From contig NC_064045.1 of the NCBI RefSeq assembly GCF_932526225.1, positions 1,832,501 to 1,896,500 of the forward strand: a stretch of DNA of 64,000 bases. The letters run 5' to 3'. Of the stretch, positions 23,491 to 33,850 are shown piece after piece. Below the pieces are notes generated by a model. That model searched no databases. It had not been told where the DNA came from and saw only the letters and a program-made list of their open reading frames with translations. Made by a program: the position numbers and the translations under genes. Every line of letters begins with the position of its first letter. Position 1 is the first letter of the stretch. The stretch comes from Nematostella vectensis (lineage: Eukaryota > Cnidaria > Anthozoa > Actiniaria > Edwardsiidae).

Positions 23491-24901
23491 GCTTCGAGAA
23501 GATCTGCCTGTCTTTCAGCTTTGCGAGATTTTCATCTACACTTGCCATTGTGTGGATCACCCTCTTCACGGCCTTGTTAAGTGAGGTAAGGTCCACACAG
23601 ATCCTGGCGTCTCCATTCCTCTTGGGGGCATTGACCATCCCGGAGCACCAGTCAGTAGGGGTGGTTACAGGTGATATGACCCCCTGGGCGACCATTCCCT
23701 CTAGCTTCTGTTTTACCTCGGGTAACAGTGGATGCGGTATACGACGTGGAGTGTACAGACAGACTGGTACTGCGTCTTCTTTCAGCGGTATCATGTAGGG
23801 CTCTTTCATCATGCCAAGGCCCTTAAAGAGCTTAGGGGATTCTTCACTAAAGTTCGGCACCTTTTCCATGATATTTACTTCGGGTACCGGAACGAGTAGT
23901 CGAAGTGCCTGGATAGCTGACTTGGACAAGAGGTTGTTTCTCTGGTTACTCATGACATAGACATTCTCGTGGTGCGCCTTATCGCCGGCTTGAAATGTTG
24001 CGTTCGTGATCTGCCCTTTCATGAGGTGAGACAGTTTTACTCCACCGGGACCTCGGAACTCAGTCTTGACTTCCTCGAGCTGCATGTCTTTGATCCAAGG
24101 TGTTTGGTCGCTGACAACTGTCACCTTGGACCCGCTGTCCAGCTTGAAGTCACATGCATTCCCATCGACAAGTAATTCCACTGACCAGAAGTTCTCGCTG
24201 ATAGAGTTTAATTCGCCCATCATGTGGAAGGTGTCAAAGTTGCTGTCATCATGGTCATCCACTTCATGGACTTGTTTAGCTGATTGGCGCGAAATGACCA
24301 ATCTTCTGACAGTTGTGACACTGGATATTCTTGGCGGGGTAGTCTTTTCGAAGGTGAACTGCCTATCTTCCACACCAGCGGCAACGCGGGATCTGCTGCT
24401 GGTTTTCTGGCTGTTGTGTGGATTTGCCGAAGGCTGAAGGGCCAGAACCTCTCTGTTGATCACTGCCTTTGTTGCCTGGGCCTCTGGGAGCACCTCTTTT
24501 CTTTGCAGGGTTGTTGCGACCTCTGTCTGTGTGGTGGATAGGTTCCGGTTCTGGTTTCCTACCCTAGCAAAGTCTGGAACAGGTCTCTCTCGCAGTAGCC
24601 GCTCCCTTCCGCTTTCATCTGAGGTGCCGATAACGATGCGGTCCCGCATCAAGGAGTCCTTCAGGGCCCCAAACTCACATGGCTCGGCCTGCTGTCGCAG
24701 ACGGACAATGAACTCATCGACGGTCTCGCCGGTTTTTTGAGCAACTGAGTTAAAAACGAACCGCTCATAAAGGACATTCCTCTGGGGTATAAAATGCTTT
24801 CTAAGCTCTTGAATGATTTTGTCTGGGGCTTTCTTGTCCTCGGTGGAGAGGCCTGGTAAGGAGTTCATGATCTCTTCCAATCCGACCCCATCACTGTACA
24901 C
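23222..24901 (-). pseudogene. Gag, protease and N-terminal reverse transcriptase of gypsy
   Basis: Residues about 1-150 are Gag-like (ERFVFNSVAQKTGETVDEF). They lack a visible CCHC knuckle. A retropepsin core follows with LDSGSKVTVVS, in which DSG is the active-site triplet. Then comes the start of RT with RRIPHPLLPEVKQKLEGMV, RICVDLTSLNKAV and FSKLDANSGFWQIPL. After FWQIPLDDH the reading frame is lost near 23470, and RT continues in a different frame at 23490. The last 60 or so residues of this frame are therefore out-of-frame sequence. Confidence 0.8.
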
Positions 24902-25060
24902 AGTGTAGCAGCCACTATCTCTTTCCCTGTTTCTGTAGATAATTTTGATCTAAGGTCGGTCGCTATGATGTAGTAGTCCCACGAGTTTTCGAAGTCTTTC
25001 CATCCCCCCCAGTACACATAGGCTGAGGGGCAGGTATCTGATAAGTAGTCATAATGTGTA
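24865..25060 (-). pseudogene. Gag N-terminal fragment of the gypsy element
   Basis: The frame reads WKDFENSWDYYIIATDL and ends shortly after VAATLCTVMG. Directly after this point the same protein continues in the next frame as YSDGVGLEEIMNSLPGL. This is the start of a retroviral-type Gag (capsid-like) domain broken by a frameshift near 24880-24900. Confidence 0.6.
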
Positions 25061-25099
25061 AATAAACGCAGTGCACAATGTGTTAAGCTTAACAATAAT

Positions 25100-26159
25100 T
25101 GCGTGAAAAGTTGTGATACTGCGAAAATGCGGACAGAAACTCACAAATTTAGCGAAAAACACTAAAAATACGTTTCAGCTTCCGCGGGAACCCTGTGGTT
25201 CGACCCACGACGTTTTGCCAACGTTTTCCAAAGTTCGTAAACCTGTAAATCTAGCACTATTAGTTAAACTACTCTTCTCTACACTAAATTATGGAACAAA
25301 CACAGTTCATGAGAAGGATAATAAACAAGTAAGTTATGAGTTCTTTGTTAGTTTACTTGTGTGGCGAAAACGTAGCGCTTGTTTCTTTCCAAACGGCTTG
25401 CTTTTCTTGCTTGTACGTGAATGAAGACGACGGTTGCCTTGGTCGCTCGTCTTTCTGTTTCCAAATCGGCGAATTTTGTCCTTTTTTTTTTTCACTGTCC
25501 CTCCGTCCTGACTCAGCTGTTCCTCTTCGCGGATCTACTGTAAGGTCTTGGGATGTGTTTGAGAATGATTTTGGCGTGTATTTATGGCGTTTTACGGCTC
25601 CGAAACTCTCTTCCACATGGCTGTGATACCGCGTTTGATTCAAATCCCGACTCCAGCTTGTATAATAACAACATAATAATATAACATAACATATAATAAG
25701 AACAACATCAAAGAAGTACAGTAAAGTTTTATGAAATGTATTTTCCTGGATTCCTTCTTAATTCACCGGAATATTAAAAAAAATCAATATCATATCTAAT
25801 GTCTACCTTACAGATTTCGTTTGACCATTAGAAAGATAATGAATGTTGAGAAATCACGAAGAAGCAGCTAGCTAGAGCGAAAACGGTGTTTGAAGCACGA
25901 GGTTTCCGCTCTTGATTTTGAATGAAGTCTCGTTTTTGAAATCTTGGAATTCTCGGAGTACTACATCCCCATAATAAACCGCAACTGCCCTATCCTTGAT
26001 ACTAGAATGAAATTTTCGATGGTATTTGTGCAAATAGGGTGTTTTTTTCGGTTTCAAATCGCAAAACAGCGGCAAACAACAAAATGTAAATGCCAAAGCG
26101 CGGGGATAGGGTGAGTAAAAATGCTCAAGCGCAGTGGTGGGGTGGTGGTTACTAAAAAT
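25100..26159. other. Flank between the gypsy element and the LINE, no gene recognised
   Basis: Open frames of 96-115 codons exist on the - strand (25353-25643 and 25872-26219) but show no recognisable domain. This is where a gypsy 5' LTR and the far end of the interrupted Polinton would be expected. Neither could be confirmed. Confidence 0.35.
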
Positions 26160-29100
26160 AGCCAGATCTTTAATCTTTAATTGACTTTGCCCACGGAGAA
26201 AAAAAAAATACACATACATAATACGTTATACATGAGAAACAGAACATAAATACATACAATAACGAAAGGGCAGGGTATCCGCCACAGCTAGGCCAATTAC
26301 GGCGGACCCGAGTTTAAAATGTGTAAAAGTTACAAGGTCACAAAAACTAAATTAGAAACAACATGAAATTTGGTGCGTTAGCACCCTGGCCCGATTGCAG
26401 GTGAGGCAGACAGATTTCCATGAGCGCGGATCCTCTGGATCGTAAGTTATCGAAAGAGCATTTAAGTAGTAATTTAATAAAGCGCGCTTGAAAGAAGCAT
26501 GGTCAGAGTAGCTAGAACTATTTAACAAATTAGTGAGAGTGTTCCATATTCTTGTACAACGGTTTAAATATGATTTTTGAAAAGCAGAAGTTTTGCATTT
26601 GCGAGCGAAGAATTGTGGTGCGCTTGAGTTTGTAGATGATCTAGTAGGACGGACTGAGCGAACTTTGGGAACAATTGATGGATTAATATTGACAAGCCCA
26701 TTTATGATTTTATAAAAGTATGACATGTCCAAATATTCGTGCCAATACGATAGTGGCAATAATTTAAGTTGAATAAGTCTTTCTTTGTATGTTTGGCTGC
26801 ATCTAAATGGGAGTCCTAACATGTACTTGCTAGCTCGTCTTTGGATTCTTTCAACTCGTCTAATCAGGTCCTTTGTCTGCGGTGCCCACAGTTGTGTTGC
26901 GTATCCTAGGTGAGGACGTACTAGGGCGAGATACATCGATCTTCTTATGTTGGTTTTCTTTATGGATCTTGAGTGTCTTCTAACGAACCCCAGCGTCCTG
27001 TTGGCCTTACTACATGCCTCGTCAACTTGCTTAGTCCAAGAGAGGTCGTCTGACATCCAGACGCCGAGATCCTTCTCCGTCTCAGTGCAGGCTAAAGGCA
27101 AACCGCCAAGCGAATATGTTTTGAGAACTGGTTTACGCTTTCGCGAAACCCGCATGACTTTGCTCTTTGTTTGATTAAATGTCATGCCTGTCGATGCCGC
27201 CCAGCCATTTAGACTGTTCAGGTCAGATTGTAACACATCCGTGTCGTCCGCCGAGTTGATAACATTAAAGACCTTAGTGTCGTCTGCAAATGTCGCAACA
27301 CTGCATGAGCAAACTGAATCTGGCAAGTCATTTGCGAAGAGGACGAACAGTATAGGACCGAGAATTGACCCTTGCGGGACGCCGGAAGTCACAGGTTGAC
27401 ATGTTGAGACCCCCCCTGGAATAGCTACGCGTTGGCTCCGATTGGTGATATATGATGTAAACCACTTCAACAGATTTCCGCCAAAACCATATTGGACTAG
27501 TTTCCGTGTTAGCATACGGTGGCTTACTCTATCGAAAGCCTTTGACATATCAAGGTATACAACATCAATTTGGTTCCCATTGTCTAAGTGAGAGCCAATA
27601 GTGTCAAGGACTTCCACCAGCTGGGTGACACAAGAGCGGCCTGCAATAAACCCATGTTGACACCTCTGGATGAGGCAGTGCACCCTCTCTCTTATCTTAT
27701 TAAATACACAACGTTCCATAATTTTCGACACAACAGACAAGAGTGATATCGGTCTGTAATTTTCAACTTGTTGAGCAGAGTCTTTCTTGTAAACAGGAAC
27801 GATATGAGCAATTTTCCATTCAGAAGGAAATTTGCCAAGCTTGATAGACTTATTGAAAATCTGACAAAGAGAGGGAGCAATCACAGCCGCGGTCTCTTTT
27901 AGTAATCTGACGGGGATGTTATCTGGTCCAGAAGCTTTACTGGCGTCCAGCCCCCTGATAACCGATAATATATCATTTATATCGAATGAAATATTAGATA
28001 GCTTGGGTACAGGGGGTGCACAATGTTCCGGGTCAGTGTTTAGGTCTTGAAGAGAATCTTTTAAAAACACTGAAGCAAAGTATTTATTAAATAAATTTGC
28101 AATTGCTTCCGGATCATCAGCTGTGGTTCTTAGTGGCGTGGGGTCCTGGGAACCAGTGGGTGGATTTACGGTTGCCATAGAGACCTGAGATGGGAGCCCA
28201 CGTGATTTGGATTTCTGTTTTAGAACAGACCAAAAGCGTTTGGTGTTGTTTTTATAGTCCCGTTCGAGAGACTGGAAAAAGTTTTCACGACTTTCCCGCA
28301 GTGCTTGTTTGACTTCCGCACGCAGCGCTTTGAATTTTTCCCTCAGAGACGCTTTAGCAGGGGTCTTTTTTAGACGCCTTCGAGTCGTTTCTTTCTTCTT
28401 AATTAGGTCGAGAATAGTTCCATTCATCCAAGGTACTGGATTGCGACCCCTAAGCTTTTTGGATGGAACGTGATCTGCTACGGCAGCCAAAAATAGATCT
28501 TTCCAATTTTGCCAGTCCGTGTCAATATCGCTGTTTTCGTTAGAGCTCATTGTCAATTCTAATGCACTGAGAGAGGCGCGCAAGCCATCAAAATCGGCTT
28601 TTGTATAGTTGTAGACTGAACGGTGGAATTTGGACGGTGCTTTAACAAACGCAGAGAACTCAAAACAGACCACACCATGGTCGGAAAACACTCCTGCTTC
28701 ATTAGGAGACAATACCTCATTCACACATACTTGATCGGAGGCATTAGTAATAACCAAGTCAAGTATTTTATCACCCCGTGTTGGAAAATGGTTCATTTGT
28801 GATAGATAGTGGTCATTAAGAATCTCAGTGAAAGAACGCTCTCTGGCACCTAATGATTGTTCTTCTGAGGCCCAAGAGATTTTTGACATGTTGAAGTCTC
28901 CGGAAATTAGCATAGTATCAAATGAGTCACAGGCATAATCAAGATAGTTATTAAATTTTTCAAGCCATACATAAGGGTCGGAGTCTGGATCAGGCCAGTA
29001 AAACGACGAGAACAGGACTTTCCGATTGCAACTTGTAGTGAGTTCTGCTGATACAACTTCAAGATCTTGAAATAAAGTCATGTCCGGTTTCCATTCCTTT

Positions 29101-29790
29101 ATCGCCTTAAAACTGTCTGATTTCGCTGCAATAAGCACACCCCCGCCTTCTCGATCGTTGCGATCTCTTCTATAGATGGTGTAGCCAGAATGAAATACCT
29201 CTTCATCACTAATACTGCTGTTAAGCCATGTTTCGTTAATAAAGACAATATCGGCGTTCTCTGAATACGCTAGGTCTTGAACGCGCTCTGAGTTACAGAC
29301 AATGGCCGATCCTACTTTATGTGTGCTTTTAATACTCCTGGCATTAATACCAAGGCATTTGATGGAGCTGTGTCGAAGACCTGCATTAGCTGCTGGGCCA
29401 GGTTGACTAATAATATCACCACATAGGAGTAGGAGTCCAGGAATAATGCTGACAAAGGTTCTGTGCTTCCGAAATGCTGATGTTATCATAGTTCCTTTGC
29501 TTGGTTTCCGCCGGATCGTAAATTGTCCTAATGGCTTGAACATGTTCCATGTGAAGTTTGTTAATCCTTCAACAGGTCTCTTTCCATGTAGATCACATTT
29601 TGGAGTGATTGTGTGAGCATAGATCTTTGAGGAGATTGCTAACAGTATAAATAAAGCAGCAAAAGCGGAGGAGCACGCGCCAGTGCGTCTGTCCGCCATG
29701 ATGAGCCTTCAGGATTCGGGATCAACATGGCGCGCGGGTAATACCAAAGTGTCCCAGTCCAGTCCATCCACATCCACATCACACATAACA
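26160..29790 (-). mobile_element. Near full-length non-LTR retrotransposon (CR1/L2/jockey-like)
   Basis: The element is oriented on the - strand. It has one long endonuclease/RT ORF, a 3' UTR of about 190 bp and a 3' tail of short tandem repeats, seen on the element strand as ATTAAAGATTAAAGAT near 26163-26180. Such microsatellite tails, rather than poly(A), are typical of the CR1/L2 group. Its 5' side abuts truncated Polinton integrase sequence. Confidence 0.85.
26352..29699 (-). CDS. LINE polyprotein: AP endonuclease and reverse transcriptase
   Basis: The ORF has 1115 intact codons. Residues about 88-102 contain a 2A-like segment ending GDIISQPGP. An apurinic-type endonuclease follows (about 110-345) with LGINARSIKS, VFINETWLNSS and SDHGVVCFEF. 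Reverse transcriptase (about 580-880) shows GPDNIPVRLLKE, MSKAFDRVSH, TSGVPQGSILGP and the catalytic FADDTK at about residue 805. The region after RT carries LGYATQLWAPQ and LIRRVERIQRRASKYM, as in CR1-like and jockey-like elements. The N-terminus is hydrophobic. The absence of stops or frameshifts suggests recent activity. The exact clade cannot be decided by eye. Confidence 0.9.
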   Translation of the reverse strand: MADRRTGACSSAFAALFILLAISSKIYAHTITPKCDLHGKRPVEGLTNFTWNMFKPLGQFTIRRKPSKGTMITSAFRKHRTFVSIIPGLLLLCGDIISQPGPAANAGLRHSSIKCLGINARSIKSTHKVGSAIVCNSERVQDLAYSENADIVFINETWLNSSISDEEVFHSGYTIYRRDRNDREGGGVLIAAKSDSFKAIKEWKPDMTLFQDLEVVSAELTTSCNRKVLFSSFYWPDPDSDPYVWLEKFNNYLDYACDSFDTMLISGDFNMSKISWASEEQSLGARERSFTEILNDHYLSQMNHFPTRGDKILDLVITNASDQVCVNEVLSPNEAGVFSDHGVVCFEFSAFVKAPSKFHRSVYNYTKADFDGLRASLSALELTMSSNENSDIDTDWQNWKDLFLAAVADHVPSKKLRGRNPVPWMNGTILDLIKKKETTRRRLKKTPAKASLREKFKALRAEVKQALRESRENFFQSLERDYKNNTKRFWSVLKQKSKSRGLPSQVSMATVNPPTGSQDPTPLRTTADDPEAIANLFNKYFASVFLKDSLQDLNTDPEHCAPPVPKLSNISFDINDILSVIRGLDASKASGPDNIPVRLLKETAAVIAPSLCQIFNKSIKLGKFPSEWKIAHIVPVYKKDSAQQVENYRPISLLSVVSKIMERCVFNKIRERVHCLIQRCQHGFIAGRSCVTQLVEVLDTIGSHLDNGNQIDVVYLDMSKAFDRVSHRMLTRKLVQYGFGGNLLKWFTSYITNRSQRVAIPGGVSTCQPVTSGVPQGSILGPILFVLFANDLPDSVCSCSVATFADDTKVFNVINSADDTDVLQSDLNSLNGWAASTGMTFNQTKSKVMRVSRKRKPVLKTYSLGGLPLACTETEKDLGVWMSDDLSWTKQVDEACSKANRTLGFVRRHSRSIKKTNIRRSMYLALVRPHLGYATQLWAPQTKDLIRRVERIQRRASKYMLGLPFRCSQTYKERLIQLKLLPLSYWHEYLDMSYFYKIINGLVNINPSIVPKVRSVRPTRSSTNSSAPQFFARKCKTSAFQKSYLNRCTRIWNTLTNLLNSSSYSDHASFKRALLNYYLNALSITYDPEDPRSWKSVCLTCNRARVLTHQISCCF

Positions 29791-29799
29791 AGTTTAGTT

Positions 29800-30370
29800 G
29801 TCACACGATGATTGTAATTGTTCACCAATTGTGGTAAGATGTTCATGTAAGGACGTGTCTCCTTGTGGGTAAACCATCACCACATCCAGGTCTTGAGAGT
29901 GCGATTGAATCGTTCTACTACAGAAGCTTTCAATTCACTTCGCGTGGAAAAGTCCTGGATCCCTTTGGATTGGAGAAACGCCTGGAAGTTTCAATTCTTG
30001 AACTCGGTTCCATCGTCAATCACGGTGAGTAAGTAATTGTACCCGTCACTGTACGATCGTAGCGCCTGCATGTCACACAGATCTGCTTGCCATTGTTCCT
30101 TTATTCCATTCACCATCACACGTTGGCGTGGGTAGCAACGACGGTACGGTTTATGGAGCGTGTAGGTGGGCTGGCCCCGAAGCCATGAATTCACTTGGGC
30201 ACGACGTACTCCTTTAGAGCGTACCGCTCGGACTAATTTGTCCACTCCCCCCAAGGCTGCTGGATGATTCGGATCGTAATAAATTTGGTGAAGAAGACGA
30301 TCGATCGTCTTCTGAGTCGTAGTCATAGACTTCTTCTCCTTCATACTCTTCTTTTTTCGCGCACGGGTTG
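29800..30370 (-). pseudogene. Polinton integrase, broken
   Basis: The frame from about 30370 downwards reads QIYYDPNHPAALGGVDKLVR and later QVNSWLRGQPTYTLHKP, the usual Polinton integrase N-terminal region. It continues to WQADLCDMQ, whose first Asp is a catalytic residue, and YLLTVIDDGTEF. The stretch normally found between VID and the second catalytic Asp is absent, so VID runs directly into DGTEF. Downstream, SVVERFNRTLK retains the catalytic Glu. In-frame stops lie at 29991-29993 and 29877-29879. The protein cannot be functional. The proline-rich sequence upstream of about 30370 may be out of frame. Confidence 0.8.
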
Positions 30371-30389
30371 CGGGTGTGGGAGGGGGTGG

Positions 30390-30670
30390 GGCTTGGATGC
30401 CATCGAAGTTGCGATGAATGAATTTCGATTCTACCCCCACAACACGCAAATAGACACCGTATACGCTCCCACACCGTACGACAATCGAAACGCGGTTGAA
30501 GAGGATCCGCACCAAAGCAACCCATGCTACAAGTGATTCCTTTCCCTACCTTTCCCTACCACCCTCACCTTATTTATATACAAAAACAACTAACTACCAG
30601 AGAAAATGTTTTATTTATTTATTTACCTATATAAGGACATCTCTCTCTTTAATTAAAAAGTAGCCATAAG
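30390..30670. other. Gap between integrase and polymerase remnants
   Basis: No supported gene occurs here. The overlapping open frames on both strands around 30214-30536 have no recognisable domains. The sequence contains a repeat of TTTCCCTACC at 30540-30560. Confidence 0.4.
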
Positions 30671-30671
30671 G

Positions 30672-33600
30672 TTAAGTGCGCATGCCCCGTCGCACGCGTT
30701 TGTTGTACACGACACGAAATGTTTTGTGCGCCGGCACCGTGTGTAAAGTTCTGTCATCCACATTGCGCTGAATGTTTTAAGGGAGAGTAACGTGACGCTC
30801 TTTCACTGCTGTACCTTAACACGCAAGAGTTCCAACATGCTGGTGAGGTTCACGATAGCTGCCGTACGACGGTTGATATGAAGTCCCTTCAGTTTACACG
30901 TAGAATGGCCCTGTTGCGTGGTGTACCCGTAACTCTTGGGTCACGTGGACGAATAACAATCGATAAAGTCTCCAATCACCACGTTCGTGTGAGGTTCCAA
31001 TTCTTGAAACTTTTCCCCCAGCTTGTAGTGAACTTGAATAAGGTCATCGTTCACGATGAACACACCACTCACTTCGATACCGTCGTTGTTAAGCAGAGAA
31101 AGTAGGCTTTGGGGTCGTCCACGTACTCGGTACGTTGGGGGTTGGGCTGCTCTCCAAACTTTCCCCACATACAATTCAGATCCATCTTTGCCACGGAGCG
31201 AAGGCCCGGGTTCTTCGCGATCTTGCTAGGATTCAAGCGAACGCCTTGGTGGCGTTCATAATCATCGATGTACTGAATCTTGTCGGCGTCGGTGGTGCAC
31301 CAGCCGGGCCAACCAGACGCTTCTTGTTTGTACTTCAAAAACGTTTTGATGTACTCTTTAAACAGACGTGCCCAGCGCTCCCAATGCCACACCTCGTACA
31401 CACGAATCACGCGATAGCCTTTTTCTAGAGATTTGTAAATCTCGAGGTGGGCCCACATTCCCGTAAACGCCAGCTCCTCGTCCGAATGCGTGCACGAGCC
31501 TTGCTCCTCCTCTTTGGCACACCAGTGACACAAAGGGAACATCAACTTGTCGTTGACGCGAACAGGTAGGACCGGGAAAAATAGGTCGCGAGACGGTAAA
31601 ACACGTAGCTTCATCAGTCCCTTGTACGCGTGAAGATCTTCTTCGAAATTCTCGGTAATGATCGCATCAGGGTCTCCCACGGGCTACTCGCACATGGCAT
31701 TGACCCACAAGTACAACGACGTAAAGTCATAATAGTTGATTTCTTCACCCTGCTCCACGTCGGCTTCGCAATGCAGTCGAATCGCGTTGGTCCTTCCACC
31801 GAAAAAAGCATCACGACTTCAAGAGGTTTTCCGTGCTCGACATCCCCCACGAGAGCTCGCAGTTCGGGGTGCGTGTTGAGTTGCGCATCAAACTGGCACG
31901 TCTTCGTCGAAGGGTTGACGTTATGAGGCTGGAAACACGTGGTGTATCCGTGGTAGAAACACCCGTGGTACTGATACACCGTATTGGTAGACTCGGCGTA
32001 CCCATCCACCTTGATCCGCCCTGCCAAGCGCACTTCGCCACGGTTCCCGGCATGCTGAATAAACACTCTTTCTCCCTCGCGATGTTCAATGTACTTCAAC
32101 CACTGCAATGCTTTCAGAGATTGCACGTCGTGGCCACGGTACCCACGCGTGGGTATCAGTCCAATAGTCTTCTCCACAAACTTGGTGCGCAATATACTAC
32201 TGGACAACGATGCAATAGTGATAGCCGCATGAAACGGGTAAAGACCTGCAGCGGCCATGATGAGCTCATCAAAAGCGAGTATGTAGGGCGTTGGCATCTT
32301 CTTTTTTCATCCCTTGAAGGTCGTAATAGCTCAAGTCGGGCATGGGTCCAACGTAGTCTTGGTGCTCGGGGGTATTGAAAAAATGAGGAAACGTTCCCTT
32401 TTGCGTCATGTGATCAAACCCAAAAGCTTTGGGGAGCTTGCTCAAAGGCATCTACAGAAAGTTCAGGGTGGACTTCATGTCGATCCGAAGCGACTTAATG
32501 TTCAGGTACATCACCTTTCCTCCGGTAAAAATCACTTCGGGTGTAAAGCTATTCGTAAAAAGGTATTCGAGGATGAAATAGGAGTCGTAGCCTTTAAAAT
32601 TGTGAGCCAAACACGTGTAGCCAGCATTACTCCCATGGAACAGCCAGTCGCAAAACGCTTGTACCGTGTTAAAACTGCGTTTGCGAAGTCCACACGTCTC
32701 GCACTCCAGGCGATCCATAGACGACCCCTTGCAGGTCTCACACAGTTTTTGCACCCTGACAAAATTCACAGTTGGCTTGGCTTCCAGAGGCATGGCCTCG
32801 AAATCAAAGATGATCAAGCGCATGGAATCTTCATAATCATCGTCAGTGCTGTTCATCTTCTTCTTCTTCTTCTTCTTCTTCTTCTTCTTCTTCTTCTTCT
32901 TCTTCTTCTTTGGTAAAGCATCTTCACCCACCGTCACGTAACACAAATGATCGGGTAAGACCACTTCCTTGCACACATTTCACTTGTACTCTCCACACAC
33001 ATGTTCTTATCTCTTTCCATTCATCGTATCGACGCGTTTACCATACGTCTCGCACTTGTGATACCGTTGGCAATACGACCAAGGGTCCTGTGGCTCACCA
33101 CCACAACGCTTCTTGGCTCCTCGAGGCTTGACACGTTGGTGGTTCTCCAAACACGTCTGTGTACGAAAGTACCGGTGACACACGTCACAATACTGCCACT
33201 CCCAACGTCTTATTCGGCGGGTGGAACCAAGAGGCACACTCTTGCTCACCACACCCATAGGATTGGTTGTTACACTTGTGATATCTTCGATCGTACCCCT
33301 TTTGGCACCTCGTACAACAATAACATCGACCAAACATCCCTGGCATGCTATTGATATAATCGAAATGTTCCTTGGCGTAGTAGAGGTAGACCCTGTACTC
33401 AAAAGCGGGTAAGTTTCCAGAATAGATCACCGTGTTCGCGTGTTCCCTCGACACCACGTTAAGCTCGAAGCCGCCCTCACCCAGATAGCGCTGAAATTGC
33501 TGTATCTCGGGAATACAATACCGTCCCTCAGGGACTCCCGCATCACGATGCAGTGCTCGAGCGCGTTTCGTCTGTAAGGGAAGCTTGGTTCCCCCAGCTT

Positions 33601-33850
33601 TTGGGTGGTACAACTTAGCATAGTCAGGATCCTCAGTGAGATGAGCCATTCCGATCACGTTAGCTCGAGCCGCGCACAGCGTTCGATTGCACCACAGTTT
33701 CAACGACCCCCATAATGCGCTGAGGGGTAAGTTGATGTCGGCGCATAAACGGTAAAGCAATAGGATTCTTGAGAGCAGGGGCGTCGAGAGTAATGTGAGC
33801 GTAATCGTCGAGGACACTATCTAACAGCCGCTCCACATCCTCCAAGCTTC
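30672..33850 (-). pseudogene. Protein-primed DNA polymerase B of Polinton type, multiply broken
   Basis: Pieces from N- to C-terminus run from high to low coordinates: LDAPALKNPIALPFMRR (about 33780), EIQQFQRYLGEGGFELNVVS (about 33480), cysteine-rich YCCTRCQKGYDRRYHKC and CDVCHRYF (33330-33180), exonuclease motif FDFEAM (32791-32808), AHNFKGYDSYFILEYL (about 32590), MPLSKLPKAFG (about 32430), IGLIPTRGYRG (about 32150), KVDGYAES and YHGCFYHG (about 31960), KMDLNCMWGKFGE (about 31160), HTNVVIGDFID (about 30970), CKLKGLHIN (about 30900) and VVYNKRV (about 30705). At least five frame changes and an in-frame TAG at 32452-32454 break it. The palm segment that should carry DTDS between HTNVVIG and CKLKG is missing, so the polymerase is dead. 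Confidence 0.85.
32452..32976 (-). pseudogene. PolB exonuclease segment with a (TTC)n-encoded poly-lysine tract
   Basis: This is the best preserved part of the 3'-5' exonuclease domain. LIIFDFEAM supplies the first metal-binding Asp/Glu pair and AHNFKGYDSYFILEYL the second motif. Upstream, a pure (TTC)18 tract at about 32857-32911 reads as poly-Lys in this frame. It is best explained as microsatellite expansion in a gene no longer under selection. The frame ends at the TAG before MPLSKLPKAFG. Confidence 0.75.

Larger units (their letters stand above)
20827..25095 (-). mobile_element. Decayed Ty3/gypsy-type LTR retrotransposon
   Basis: On the - strand the order is Gag-like, aspartic protease, reverse transcriptase, RNase H, integrase and a basic C-terminal tail, which is the Ty3/gypsy order. 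The polyprotein is split by at least four frame changes. A block of non-coding tandem repeats sits between the integrase and the tail. Flanking LTRs could not be matched by eye, so the element ends are approximate. Confidence 0.85.

Noticed and set aside
25190-25215. tRNA primer-binding site or tRNA T arm at GTGGTTCGACCCAC
   Set aside because: It resembles a T arm but no cloverleaf surrounds it, and its position relative to an LTR could not be shown.
26947-27399. + strand frames inside the LINE
   Set aside because: They are shadows of the intact - strand ORF.
31630-32378. + strand frames of 98-181 codons inside the Polinton polymerase
   Set aside because: They are antisense shadows. The - strand carries the family motifs.
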